49,305 nucleotides of DNA from Syntrophomonadaceae bacterium (lineage in GTDB: Bacteria > Bacillota > DSM-12270 > Thermacetogeniales > Thermacetogeniaceae): positions 1 to 49,305 of the forward strand of contig DULK01000013.1 in NCBI GenBank assembly GCA_012840385.1, in the 5' to 3' direction. Under the pieces are notes generated by a model. That model made no database searches, was not told where the DNA came from, and worked only from the letters and a program-made list of their open reading frames with translations. Positions 16,281 to 23,960 of the stretch are shown in pieces (the stretch's first letter is position 1; every line of letters begins with the position of its first letter). Made by a program: the position numbers and the translations under genes.

Positions 16281-16868
16281 TTACAGCAGGCGCATCCCGG
16301 CCTCCAGGGCGATCAGGTTCACCTCCCGGTACTGCGGCCGCACCGCCCCAGCCACAACCTCCTTCCAGTCGACGAGGCCGTCGAGCCCGGCCAGCCGCAG
16401 CATGGCACCAAGCAGCACCACGTTCATCACCCGGGGATTCCCAAGCCTTTCCGCCTCCCGGTCGGCATCGATTAAATAGAGGGAGACGGGGAAAGAGGCC
16501 AGCCGCTCCTCGATGTCCCGGGGGTAGGGAACCGCCCCGGTGAGGACGGGGAGTGAGGGGATCTCCCTCATGTTTGCCAGGAGGGTGCCGCTCCTCTTCA
16601 GGAAGTGCACGTAGCGCAGGGCTTCCAGCTTCTCCAGGGTCACCAGGATGTCGATCGCCCCCGGGCCCGCCAGCGGGGAGTAAACCCGTTCCCCGAAGCA
16701 GACCTGGGTGACCACGCTTCCACCGCGCTGGGCCATCCCGTGCACCTCCGTGCTCTTGACATCCAGCCCCGCCCGGAGCAGGCCTTCCGCCAGCACCCGG
16801 GAGGCGAGGAGGATCCCCTGGCCGCCGACCCCGGCGAACATCACCCGTTTCGTCCCTTCTGCCATCAT
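16281..16868 (-). CDS. iorB: Indolepyruvate:ferredoxin oxidoreductase, beta subunit
   Basis: 195 residues of the pyruvate-ferredoxin-oxidoreductase gamma type: VMFAGVGGQGILLASRVLAEGLL at the start, VHGMAQRGGSVVTQVCFGERVYSP near 45-65, and the C-terminal NVVLLGAMLRLAGL. With IorA it oxidatively decarboxylates aryl-pyruvates (indolepyruvate, phenylpyruvate, 4-hydroxyphenylpyruvate) to aryl-acetyl-CoA, reducing ferredoxin. Start overlaps the iorA stop by four bases, the usual arrangement. Confidence 0.92.
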   Translation of the reverse strand: MMAEGTKRVMFAGVGGQGILLASRVLAEGLLRAGLDVKSTEVHGMAQRGGSVVTQVCFGERVYSPLAGPGAIDILVTLEKLEALRYVHFLKRSGTLLANMREIPSLPVLTGAVPYPRDIEERLASFPVSLYLIDADREAERLGNPRVMNVVLLGAMLRLAGLDGLVDWKEVVAGAVRPQYREVNLIALEAGMRLL

Positions 16869-18646
16869 GACGTCACCCCTTTCTCCTGCACCCGCACCGC
16901 CTGGTGCCGGCAGACCTGCTCACAGAGCCCGCACCCGGCGCAGGCAAGCGGGTCGACAGCCGGGTATCCCTCCCCGTCCAGGGAAAGGGCCGGGCACCCC
17001 AGGCGGAGGCAGTTCTTGCATTTCGTGCAGTTGTCCCTTGCGACCTCCCGGGCGGGGCCGCGGCGCGACTCCTTGAGGAGGCGGCAGGGCGCCTTGACGA
17101 CGATGGCCACCCGGTCGCGGGATGTTTTCGCCTCCCGGATGGCATTCCTGATCCCCTCCAGGTCGTAGGCGTTGACCACCAGCACCCGGTCGAACCCCAC
17201 CGCCCGGAAGATGCGCTCCGGGTCCTGCATGACCGTCGGCTCCCCGTCCAGAGTCCGCCCCGTTCCCGGGTTCTCCTGGTGGCCGGTCATGGCCGTGCTC
17301 CTGTTGTCGAGCACCACGGGGACGATGGGGCGCCTGTTGAATACGGCGTCAACCGCCCCGGTGATCCCCGAGTGGTAGAAGGTGGAATCTCCCAGCACCC
17401 CGAAGACCTTCTCCCCTTCCGGGAGGTTGGTGCCGATCCCCAGGGCGATGGAAAAGCCTCCCCCCATGCAGGCGGAAACGTCGATCCCGTCGAGCGGCGG
17501 CATGGCACCCAGGGTGTAGCATCCGATATCGCCCACCACCATGATCTTTTCCCGCCTGGCCAGGTAGAAGAAGGCCCGGTGCGGGCACCCGGCGCACAGC
17601 ATGGGCGGCCGGGCGGGGATGCCGGCCACCGGCTCTGGGGTCGCCGGCTCCAGTTGCTCCAGGGGCTCCAGGCCCGCCCCGGCCAGAGATGTGGCTACCG
17701 CCTGCGGGTTCAGCTCGAAGAAGGGGGAGATGTACTTCTTACCCTCGCAGGCAACCCCCAGGGCCCGGACATGGGTCTCCAGGTAGGGGTCGAGCTCCTC
17801 CACCACGTATACCCGCCGTACCTTTGCCGCAAACTCCCGGATGAGTTCCCCGTCCACCGGGTAGACAAGGCCCAGCTTGAGGACGGAGTACCTGTCCCCG
17901 AAGGCTTCCTTGACATAGTTGTAAGAGGCGCCGGAGGTGATGATCCCCACCTCGCTGCCGGTGATCTCCATCGTGTTTACCGCCCGTGCATCCGGGTCGG
18001 CGAGCAGCCTCTTCAGGTTTTCCTCCAGCACCACGCGGCGAGCCCTGGCGTGGGCCGGCAGGACGACGTACTTCGGCACATTGCGCTCATAGCTGCGGCT
18101 CCGCCGGCGGTACTCCGCCGCCGGGTCGATCTCCACCACGCCGCGGGAGTGGCTCACCCGGGTCACCAGGCGCAAAAGAAAAGGAACGTCGTGGCGCTCG
18201 CTCAACTCGAATGCCAGCCTGGTGAAGTCCCGGCACTCCCGGCTGTCCGACGGCTCCAGCATCGGGACCTTGGCATGGAGGGCGTACCACCTGTTGTCCT
18301 GTTCGTTCTGTGAGCTGTGCATGCCCGGGTCATCGGCCACGGCGATGACCAGCCCTCCGTTGACGCCCATGTAGGCGGTGGTGAACAGGGGATCGGCCGC
18401 CACGTTCAGCCCGACGTGCTTCATGGTCACCAGGCTGCGCAGACCCGTTACGCACGCCCCGTAGGCCTGTTCCAGAGCGACCTTCTCATTAACCGCCCAG
18501 GCGACCATGGGGCCCTCCATCTTCGCCAGGGCCTCCACGATCTCGGTGCTCGGTGTGCCCGGGTACCCGATCCCCATGCCGACCCCGGCCTCCCAGGCGC
18601 CCCTGGCGACACCCTCATTCCCGGACAAAATCATCTTATGCTGCAA
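16865..18646 (-). CDS. iorA: Indolepyruvate:ferredoxin oxidoreductase, alpha subunit
   Basis: 593 residues. N-terminal pyrimidine-binding domain (GNEGVARGAWEAGVGMGIGYPGTPSTEI), a central linker, then the TPP domain with VGDIGCYTLG and LGDSTFYHSGITGAV (about 370-425). It ends in a ferredoxin domain with two clusters, CTKCKNCLRLGC (with a following cysteine-poor stretch) and CAGCGLCEQVC (about 535-580). Takes electrons from 2-oxoacid cleavage to ferredoxin. Start is TTG 18646, favoured because AAGGAGGGG lies about ten bases upstream; ATG 18634 is an alternative but too far. Forms iorAB with the next gene and probably works with paaK upstream. Confidence 0.93.
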   Translation of the reverse strand: MQHKMILSGNEGVARGAWEAGVGMGIGYPGTPSTEIVEALAKMEGPMVAWAVNEKVALEQAYGACVTGLRSLVTMKHVGLNVAADPLFTTAYMGVNGGLVIAVADDPGMHSSQNEQDNRWYALHAKVPMLEPSDSRECRDFTRLAFELSERHDVPFLLRLVTRVSHSRGVVEIDPAAEYRRRSRSYERNVPKYVVLPAHARARRVVLEENLKRLLADPDARAVNTMEITGSEVGIITSGASYNYVKEAFGDRYSVLKLGLVYPVDGELIREFAAKVRRVYVVEELDPYLETHVRALGVACEGKKYISPFFELNPQAVATSLAGAGLEPLEQLEPATPEPVAGIPARPPMLCAGCPHRAFFYLARREKIMVVGDIGCYTLGAMPPLDGIDVSACMGGGFSIALGIGTNLPEGEKVFGVLGDSTFYHSGITGAVDAVFNRRPIVPVVLDNRSTAMTGHQENPGTGRTLDGEPTVMQDPERIFRAVGFDRVLVVNAYDLEGIRNAIREAKTSRDRVAIVVKAPCRLLKESRRGPAREVARDNCTKCKNCLRLGCPALSLDGEGYPAVDPLACAGCGLCEQVCRHQAVRVQEKGVTS

Positions 18647-18776
18647 TTTCCCGTTTCCCCTCCTTCAGTCATCTCCAGATAATCATTCCCCATGCAATTC
18701 GCCATCCCCGGCGGGGAATCCTTTTTTCGCCCGCCGGAAAGTGCCCGCGCCGTTGGGCGGCTGCGGCGAGTCTAGG

Positions 18777-18810
18777 CAAGCGCAAGGAAAAGCCGGATCA
18801 TGTTTTCAGG
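18777..18810. repeat. 34-base repeat shared with the window's right end
   Basis: Matches 49091-49124 at 30 of 34 positions. At 49091 it lies in the structured RNA candidate, so this may be a fragment of the same kind of element. Confidence 0.5.
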
Positions 18811-18864
18811 TGAGGGGGATTTTTTTCGGCACATCGGTTCGGCGAAGATGGCGGGGAAGAGAAA

Positions 18865-18895
18865 ACCCGGGCCTGGCGCCCGGGTCGCTTTTTTA
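18865..18895 (-). terminator. Bidirectional intrinsic terminator after paaK
   Basis: ACCCGGGC (18865-18872) and GCCCGGGT (18878-18885) with a five-base loop. A T-run follows on the plus strand (18889-18895) and TTTTCTCTT on the minus strand. It begins 8 bases past the paaK stop, so paaK and iorAB are at least partly separate units. Confidence 0.8.
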
Positions 18896-20173
18896 TACGT
18901 TCCGCTGATCGAAGATCCGTCTGGTTTTCTTTTCGCTGCGGGGGAGGCTGCCGTGCGGGACGACTTCCACATCGGCCTGGATCCCGATGATGCGCTTGAT
19001 GTTCTGCCGGCAGGCTCCGGCGGTCTGGCCGGCGTCGGCCCCCGGCTCTCCCTCCACCCGGATCAGGATCCGGTCCTTCCCGTCCTGCCTGGTAAGGATC
19101 ACCTGGTACTCGCTGCCGGCACCCGGCGTGAGCCTCAGAGCGGCGTCGATCTGCCCAGGGAAAACCAGCACGCCCTTCACCTTGAAGGATTCGTCGCTGC
19201 GCCCCAGGATCCGGTCGATCATCGGATAGGGGCTGCCGCAGGGACAGGCCTCCGGGAGAAGGCGGGTAATGTCCCGGGTGCGGTAGCGGAGCAGCGGCAT
19301 CCCTTCCTTGGTGAGGGTGGTGATGACCAGTTCGCCCTTTTCCCCTGCCGGCAGCACTTTTCCGGTGTCCGGGTCGATGACTTCGAAGTACAGGTAGTCG
19401 CTCCAGTAGTGGATGCCGCAGTGGCGCGGGCAGTCGATCCCGATCCCGGGGCCGTAGATCTCGGTCAGGCCGTAGATATCAAAGGTGTCGATGTGCAGCA
19501 GGGAGGAGATGCGCTGCCGCATCTTTTCCCCCCACCGCTCGGAGCCGAAGACCCCGAGGCGCAGGGAGACCCGGTCCTGCAGGCCGCGCCGGGCGATCTC
19601 CTCGGCCAGCAGCAGCCCGTAGGAGGCGGTGGCGATGAAGACTGTGGCCTTGAGGTCGAGCATCATCTCCAACTGCTTTTCGGTGTTGCCCGGGCCCATG
19701 GGGATGGCCATCGCCCCGATCCTCTCCGTTCCTGCCTGGAACCCGATCCCCGCCGTCCAGAGGCCGTAACCGGGGGTGATCTGGACGCGGTCGCGGTTCG
19801 TCACCCCGGCGAAGCGCAGGCAGCGCGCCATCATCTCGGCAAATGCGTCCACATCGTTCCTGGTGTAGGGTATGATGATGGGTTTCCCTGTGGTCCCCGA
19901 GGAGGAGTGGATGCGAACGATCTCTTCTTCCCCTGCCGCCCGCATGTACTCGATGGGGTGGGCCCGCAGTTCCTCCTTGGTGGTGAAGGGAAGGTGGGCA
20001 AAGTCATCCGGGGTCCGGATGTCCTCCGGCCTGATCCCCGCAGCGTCCAGCTTGTCGCGGTAGAACCTGCTGCGGCTGTAAAGACGCCGCAGCAGGCTCT
20101 GCAGGGCCGGAAACTGGGATCGAGAGACTTGATCGAAATCCATTAATGCATATTCAGGCATGCTCTTAGCCAT
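18893..20173 (-). CDS. paaK: Phenylacetate-CoA ligase
   Basis: 426 residues, usual length of PaaK. Adenylate-forming core with the phosphate loop SSSGTTGKPIIIPYT (about residues 90-105), a FVPxx-like HIDTFDIYGLTEIYGPGIG segment (about 225-245) and the C-terminal AMP-binding_C_2 lobe (RILGRSDESFKVKGVLVFP). Reaction: arylacetate + ATP + CoA to arylacetyl-CoA + AMP + PPi, cytoplasmic. With iorAB it fits aryl-amino-acid breakdown. Start ATG 20173 has no good ribosome site close by (ATG 20161 neither); the strong GGGAGAGGAGGTG at 20220-20232 is 47 bases away, with a hairpin between. A 190-base leader with an intrinsic terminator precedes it. Confidence 0.9.
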   Translation of the reverse strand: MAKSMPEYALMDFDQVSRSQFPALQSLLRRLYSRSRFYRDKLDAAGIRPEDIRTPDDFAHLPFTTKEELRAHPIEYMRAAGEEEIVRIHSSSGTTGKPIIIPYTRNDVDAFAEMMARCLRFAGVTNRDRVQITPGYGLWTAGIGFQAGTERIGAMAIPMGPGNTEKQLEMMLDLKATVFIATASYGLLLAEEIARRGLQDRVSLRLGVFGSERWGEKMRQRISSLLHIDTFDIYGLTEIYGPGIGIDCPRHCGIHYWSDYLYFEVIDPDTGKVLPAGEKGELVITTLTKEGMPLLRYRTRDITRLLPEACPCGSPYPMIDRILGRSDESFKVKGVLVFPGQIDAALRLTPGAGSEYQVILTRQDGKDRILIRVEGEPGADAGQTAGACRQNIKRIIGIQADVEVVPHGSLPRSEKKTRRIFDQRNV

Positions 20174-20184
20174 CTGCTAAAGAG

Positions 20185-20216
20185 GCCCGGCCCCGGTGCC
20201 GAACCGGGTGCCGGGC
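20185..20216 (-). promoter_or_regulatory. Strong hairpin between ribosome site and paaK start
   Basis: GCCCGGC-A-CCCGGT / ACCGGG-GCCGGGC with a five-base loop (minus strand). It separates GGGAGAGGAGGTG (20220-20232) from ATG 20173. Folding would bring the ribosome site close to the start codon, or block translation. Confidence 0.55.
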
Positions 20217-20254
20217 AGGCACCTCCTCTCCCGGATAGAAACGGATAAAAAACA

Positions 20255-20277
20255 AACCAGGCCTCCAAAGCCTGGTT
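20255..20277 (-). terminator. Intrinsic terminator inside the paaK leader
   Basis: Minus strand AACCAGGC-TTTGGAG-GCCTGGTT followed by TGTTTTTT. It lies about 90-110 bases after the predicted transcription start and before paaK, as expected of an attenuator. A six-base stretch AAAGCC (20297-20302) can pair with GGCTTT (20267-20272), which would compete with the terminator stem. Confidence 0.72.
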
Positions 20278-20304
20278 GATTCCTCAACAACACCTCGGCT
20301 TTGC

Positions 20305-20349
20305 TCAGCTCACCATTGAGTAAACCCTTTTCTCTTCTATGCTCGTCAT
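20305..20349 (-). promoter_or_regulatory. Possible leader peptide ORF in the paaK leader
   Basis: ATG to TGA encoding MTSIEEKRVYSMVS, with a weak GGAAAG upstream. Its stop is two codons before the AAAGCC segment that could act as anti-terminator. Only one Tyr codon and no Trp or Phe, so a classic aromatic-amino-acid attenuator is not obvious. Confidence 0.3.
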
Positions 20350-20371
20350 ATTTTACTTTCCGGTTTGTTTC

Positions 20372-20401
20372 TTTATATCACATGGAAAACGGCGGTGTCA
20401 A
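20372..20401 (-). promoter_or_regulatory. Sigma-A promoter for paaK
   Basis: Minus strand TTGACA (20396-20401), 18-base spacer, TATAAA (20372-20377). Predicted start near 20365, giving a leader of about 190 bases. Confidence 0.72.
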
Positions 20402-20463
20402 GGCTTTCATTGGGTAAGATTTTTTCATGAGTTGACACGGGCTTTTCCACAGGTTGTTGCTTC

Positions 20464-20573
20464 TTATCCTGCTTCTGCCGGAGGGGGAGGAGGTGCGCCG
20501 TGATCAAGTTGCCATCTTAGGCAGACACCCCTGAAATCCTGCTTCTGCCGGACGGTGAGGCGGAGGTGCGCCT
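20464..20573 (+). repeat. 72-base-period direct repeat upstream of the epimerase
   Basis: atcctgcttctgccgga followed by a G-rich ggaggtgcgcc stretch occurs at 20464-20498 and 20536-20573. The TATAAT at 20592-20597 (extended -10, TGGTATAAT) lies just downstream and could drive the epimerase. Confidence 0.55.
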
Positions 20574-20725
20574 CCGCCTGCAAATTTATGGTATAATAGC
20601 GAAGGGTGTTCCGGGCTCCTGTGGTGGGCAGGATGTCGATGAGAAAAAGGGGCTGCCCGGCACCGGGTCCCACCGGAGTAAGCGTGGATCATGAAGCCTG
20701 AGATTGACAGTGAGGGGGAAGTTCA

Positions 20726-21691
20726 GTGCGCATCCTTGTTACCGGGGGAGCCGGTTTTATCGGCTCCAACATTGTTGATGCTCTTGTGGACGAGGGGCAT
20801 GAGGTTGTGGTGGTCGACAACCTGAGCAGCGGGAAGCGGGAGAACCTGAACCCGGCGGTGAAGTTTTACGAAATGGACGTCTGCGATCCGGCGCTGGAGG
20901 AGGTTTTCCGGGAGGGAAAGTTCGATTACGTGAACCACCACGCCGCCCAGATCGACGTGCGGCATTCGGTGGCGGACCCGGTCGACGACGCCAGGACCAA
21001 CATCCTGGGGCTGCTCAATATCCTGGAGAACTGCCGGAAATACGGGGTCGGGGGAGTTATCTTCGCCTCCTCCGGGGGCGTGGTTTACGGGGAGCCGTCC
21101 AGACTGCCGGCCACCGAGAAGTTCCCGAAGGGGCCGCAGTCCCCTTACGGCGTCAGCAAGCTCGCCTCCGAATTCTACCTGGCCTACTACGCCCAGGTGA
21201 TGAACCTTCCCTGCATTGCCCTGCGCTACGCCAATGTCTACGGCCCCAGGCAGGACCCGCACGGGGAGGCCGGGGTTGTGGCCATCTTTGGCCTAAAGAT
21301 GCTCAAAGGAGAGACGCCGGTCATCTACGGTGACGGGGAGCAGGTCCGGGACTACGTCTACGTGGGAGACGTGGTGCGGGCGAACCTGCTGGCCCTGAAG
21401 CACCTGCAGGAGGGGGGAATCTCTTGCGGGACGGGCGGCTGCGCCATCAACGATTTCGCCTACAACATCGGCACCGGGGAGGGAACCTCCGTCAACCGGC
21501 TGTTTGAATTGTTAAAGGAGATCACCGGCTTTGCCGGGGAGCCGGAGTACGGCCCGGAGCGCAAGGGGGAGTTGCGGAAGATCTACCTTGATGCCGGTAA
21601 GGCGAAGGCGGAGCTGGGCTGGGAGCCGCAGGTGGAGCTCCGGGAGGGCCTGCGCCGCACCGTGGAATACCTGGCCGGCAAACAAGGGTGA
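20726..21691 (+). CDS. NAD-dependent sugar-nucleotide epimerase (GalE-like)
   Basis: 321 residues of extended short-chain dehydrogenase type. Rossmann start ILVTGGAGFIGSNIVDAL (residues 3-20), D-cap DNLSSGKRENL, catalytic Ser in SSGGVVYGEP (about 120) and YGVSKLASEF with the Tyr/Lys pair (about 146-150). Converts a UDP- or dTDP-sugar, most likely UDP-glucose/UDP-galactose; exact substrate not decidable. Start GTG 20726 follows AGGGGG. Alone on the plus strand; a REP block follows its stop at once, and a deleted copy exists at 13021. Confidence 0.88.
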   Translation: MRILVTGGAGFIGSNIVDALVDEGHEVVVVDNLSSGKRENLNPAVKFYEMDVCDPALEEVFREGKFDYVNHHAAQIDVRHSVADPVDDARTNILGLLNILENCRKYGVGGVIFASSGGVVYGEPSRLPATEKFPKGPQSPYGVSKLASEFYLAYYAQVMNLPCIALRYANVYGPRQDPHGEAGVVAIFGLKMLKGETPVIYGDGEQVRDYVYVGDVVRANLLALKHLQEGGISCGTGGCAINDFAYNIGTGEGTSVNRLFELLKEITGFAGEPEYGPERKGELRKIYLDAGKAKAELGWEPQVELREGLRRTVEYLAGKQG

Positions 21692-21706
21692 GACATGGGC
21701 AGACAT

Positions 21707-21771
21707 AGACAAGGGGACGGTTCTTTTGTCTTGATCCTGCATTTTTCATAGGCAAAAGAACCGTCCTTTTT
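21707..21771. repeat. REP-like repeats after the epimerase
   Basis: AGACAAGGGGACGGTTCTTTTGTCT (21707-21731) and a reversed unit AAAAGAACCGTCC (21755-21767). The same pair with the same spacer occurs at 29412-29475 next to the intact transposase. Confidence 0.8.
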
Positions 21772-21778
21772 CAATTTT

Positions 21779-21989
21779 CAGCTATCTCCTCAGGATTTTA
21801 TTCACCTTATCCTTGTTTATACCGGTAATAAGCAGTAATCTTTCTGATCGGCGGGTTGGTCTTTGCTCTAAAATCCTTTACCAAGCTATCCGGAGGCTGC
21901 ATTTTAACTTTATTACTTTCAATTCCCCGTTCTCTAAACATCTTTTTGAAAAGCTCGCTTGCTGCTTCTTCACCCATACCGCCTTTCAT
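21779..21989 (-). pseudogene. REP-associated transposase remnant (C-terminus only)
   Basis: Matches the last 60-70 codons of the transposase at 29487 (EEAASELFKKMFRERGIESNKVKMQPPDSLVKDF and the HTH tail), with several changes, including a stop inside the HTH. The HUH domain is absent. Flanked on the left by the same REP arrangement as the intact gene. Confidence 0.82.
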
Positions 21990-22046
21990 CCCCGCCCTTA
22001 CGGGACTTCCCGGCGGGGTAGTTAAACCAGGATTGTATAATGGGCG

Positions 22047-22111
22047 GCGGCCTCGGCCAGATCTTTTGCGATCTGGTGCCGGAGCTTGAGCATATCCCGC
22101 CGTGCGATAGC
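22047..22111 (-). pseudogene. Internal fragment of a DIP1984-type gene
   Basis: GCGGCCTCGGCCAGATC and the next 45 bases match 23661-23729 within the intact DIP1984 gene. Nothing of the rest remains. Confidence 0.65.
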
Positions 22112-22113
22112 CT

Positions 22114-22557
22114 TTACCTGGACTGACATCCTGGGGCTGCCGGATTTAACGGAAAAGGATTCGTCCCGTAAGGAATGAAGCCATACTGGGAAAAATGCTG
22201 GTCGAAAGCAAGGACTGCACTTATACCCAGCCTTTCCATGACCGCGAAGGTTGTGGCATCAGTATAAGAAAAGGTTTTGTCAACATAGGTCAGGATGATC
22301 TCTTGAGCACGCTGTTCATCCTCTTCTGTCACCCGTTCGACAGGCCAACATAATCCTTTTAGCCAGTTGCGGGCTATTTCCGGCCCTAACCTGTTGGAGA
22401 GCAGGGCATGACACTCGGCCACAATGAAGTTGGTTATTACCACCGCCAACTGTTTTGTGCTTATCTCTTGAAAAATGCTCACCGCTTTTTGGTGAAGGCT
22501 GTCTGATCTATCCAGGAGTGCATAAATGGCGCTGGTATCTACCATTATTTTTTCCAC
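22114..22557 (-). CDS. vapC: PIN-domain toxin (VapC), module 4
   Basis: 147 residues. PIN residues: IMVDTSAIYALLD (D near 7), NFIVAECHALLSNR (E), FSYTDATTFAVMERL (D) and VLAFDQHFSQYGF (D). This DxxTFAVM/FDQHF form is the YPO3369-like VapC subgroup, as in module 5. Overlaps its antitoxin by 13 bases. Predicted site-specific RNase. Confidence 0.88.
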   Translation of the reverse strand: MEKIMVDTSAIYALLDRSDSLHQKAVSIFQEISTKQLAVVITNFIVAECHALLSNRLGPEIARNWLKGLCWPVERVTEEDEQRAQEIILTYVDKTFSYTDATTFAVMERLGISAVLAFDQHFSQYGFIPYGTNPFPLNPAAPGCQSR

Positions 22558-22817
22558 CGGTTGATTTCTCCTTCGGCGAGGTAACGGTCATGATTCACGG
22601 AAACATCCTCCAGTCCGCTTGCCCCTGCACCAACCAGCTGCCATATAGGGTCCTCTGCGCTCAGTGGACGGACGGGCTCGATCTTTTTTAAGCGAATTTC
22701 ATTATTTTCAAGATATACTTTTAGGTAGTCACCTTCACGGATATTTAACTTTTTTCTTATTGCCACAGGGATCGTCAGCTGGCCCTTTGCAGTTACCCGC
22801 ATAACCTCATAACCCAT
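22545..22817 (-). CDS. vapB: AbrB/MazE-type antitoxin (VapB), module 4
   Basis: 90 residues: MRVTAKGQLTIPVAIRKKLNIREGDYLKVYLENNEIRL is a full AbrB hairpin domain; the C-terminal EDVSVNHDRYLAEGE tail is the VapC-binding type seen with this PIN subgroup. Start ATG 22817 follows AAGGTGG; the frame is open 22 codons upstream, through the operator, without a ribosome site. Promoter and operator are at 22836-22883. Confidence 0.87.
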   Translation of the reverse strand: MGYEVMRVTAKGQLTIPVAIRKKLNIREGDYLKVYLENNEIRLKKIEPVRPLSAEDPIWQLVGAGASGLEDVSVNHDRYLAEGEINRWKK

Positions 22818-22835
22818 GAACAGCACCACCTTACT

Positions 22836-22850
22836 GTAAGATATTCTTAC
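22836..22850. promoter_or_regulatory. Inverted-repeat operator of vapBC module 4
   Basis: GTAAGA-TAT-TCTTAC, perfect 6-base arms, just downstream of the -10 box (22855-22860 on the minus strand). Same arms and position as the operator at 10625-10640. Confidence 0.72.
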
Positions 22851-22854
22851 CAAG

Positions 22855-22883
22855 AGTATACCAGTGGTAATACCGTAAATCAA
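22855..22883 (-). promoter_or_regulatory. Promoter of vapBC module 4
   Basis: Minus strand TTGATT (22878-22883), 17-base spacer, TATACT (22855-22860). Confidence 0.7.
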
Positions 22884-22908
22884 GGCTTACTGCCGGCGAA
22901 GATCTATC

Positions 22909-23226
22909 ATGACCCTGACAGGAACGGGTTTTAATCGATTAGTTGCCGGCCTCTCCGACCCGTCAGCGGTATTGAAGCTTGATGAAATCGCCGCTTTACA
23001 GGATCAATGCCTGGGCAGCATTGCTTCGGCAAATCGCTTACGGGGACGGAGACACCGGCGGTGTGCAGCGTCAACTCTTTATCGTCAGTCACCATGAGGG
23101 ATTAACCCACCGGTTAATGGATTTCCTTATCCCGCCACAGGGTAAAAAAATGCACGTTTTAAATTTTGTCAACTGGAATCCCGACAGTGGGCCGGAAATT
23201 GAACAATACCAGGTGGAACCCGTCAA
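22909..23226 (+). pseudogene. Unrecognised gene remnant with a frameshift
   Basis: One frame reads RLVAGLSDPSAVLKLDEI and on to about 23035; the next reads YGDGDTGGVQRQLFIV through EIEQYQVEPVK to about 23226. Both stretches look like real protein sequence and join at the frame change near 23038, so this is a broken gene. No start codon with a ribosome site. I do not recognise the family. Confidence 0.5.
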
Positions 23227-23259
23227 ATCATCCCGGACAGGCCGGGAAAGCCGTATTCC

Positions 23260-23380
23260 CCTTTCCCACCCTCGCCGTGATTTTGCTGCCGGCACACGGT
23301 TATACGCACTACCCGCTGCCCGTTGCCCTTGTAAGCAATACCCCTTGCACCTTCACCGGCATTGCACCTGGGGTTCCACG
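23260..23380 (+). repeat. Dispersed 120-base repeat, copy B
   Basis: Second copy of the repeat at 9861-9980. Here it follows the unrecognised remnant. Function unknown; 23381-23492 holds nothing I can support. Confidence 0.7.
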
Positions 23381-23492
23381 CCCAAGTACCGTTGACGGAG
23401 CGCGCCTCGCGGCGCGTTACGGCCGGATATCGCACCTCCGGCGGGGAGATGCCCTCAGCAGCAAAACCTCCGGCTACACCTGATTGATGTTT

Positions 23493-23960
23493 CTACTCCT
23501 CGATCAGATCGATTGTCCAGTTTGCGGCCTGGATGGCCGCGTCCAGCTCACGGTAGGCCTTGGCCAGGGCGTCGGCTTCCCTTCTCCACCGGGCGATGTC
23601 GATGGTGGGCTGGAACTTCACCTCGGAGCGGGTGAGCCGCCACCCGCCGCGCTCCGGGACTGCGGCCTCGGCCAGATCTTTTGCGACCTGGTGGCGGAGC
23701 TTCAGCATGTCCCGCCGGGCGATGGCCTCCATGATTGAACTTCCGTCCGGGAGTTTGGCGCGAGCGTTCGTCCGGTTGATGTCGATCACCAGCTTCTCCA
23801 GTCGCCCGGCCAGCTTATTGATTTCGGCAACCAGGTCCTCCGGCTTTTCTGCCGGCTCGTCCCCCTCCTGCACCCGGGCGTCATTGATCGCCCGTTCTTT
23901 CAGTGCGCTGATCTGATCCTTCAGACTCTTGCGCTCCAGGAGCGCTTCCGCCAGCTTCAT
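23493..23960 (-). CDS. DIP1984 family protein
   Basis: 155 residues, almost entirely helical. MKLAEALLERKSLKDQISALKERA at the N-terminus and the DINRTNARAKLPDG and ALARRD-like segment in the middle match the DIP1984 (septicolysin-like) family, whose role is unknown. Start ATG 23960 follows GGGAGGTGAGG; a GTG nine bases upstream is inside that ribosome site. Fragments of other copies lie at 2905-2985 and 22047-22111, so the gene was once repeated here. Confidence 0.85.
   Translation of the reverse strand: MKLAEALLERKSLKDQISALKERAINDARVQEGDEPAEKPEDLVAEINKLAGRLEKLVIDINRTNARAKLPDGSSIMEAIARRDMLKLRHQVAKDLAEAAVPERGGWRLTRSEVKFQPTIDIARWRREADALAKAYRELDAAIQAANWTIDLIEE

Noticed and set aside
16904-18313. 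Long plus-strand frame opposite iorA
   Set aside because: Antisense shadow of a high-GC gene with well-conserved domains.
18800-20146. Long plus-strand frame opposite paaK
   Set aside because: Antisense shadow; low-complexity Asp/Pro/Gly-rich translation without motifs.
20174-20372. paaK leader considered as a T-box or SAM riboswitch
   Set aside because: The T-box sequence (gggtggaaccgcg type) and SAM-I conserved cores are absent; kept only as an unassigned attenuator.
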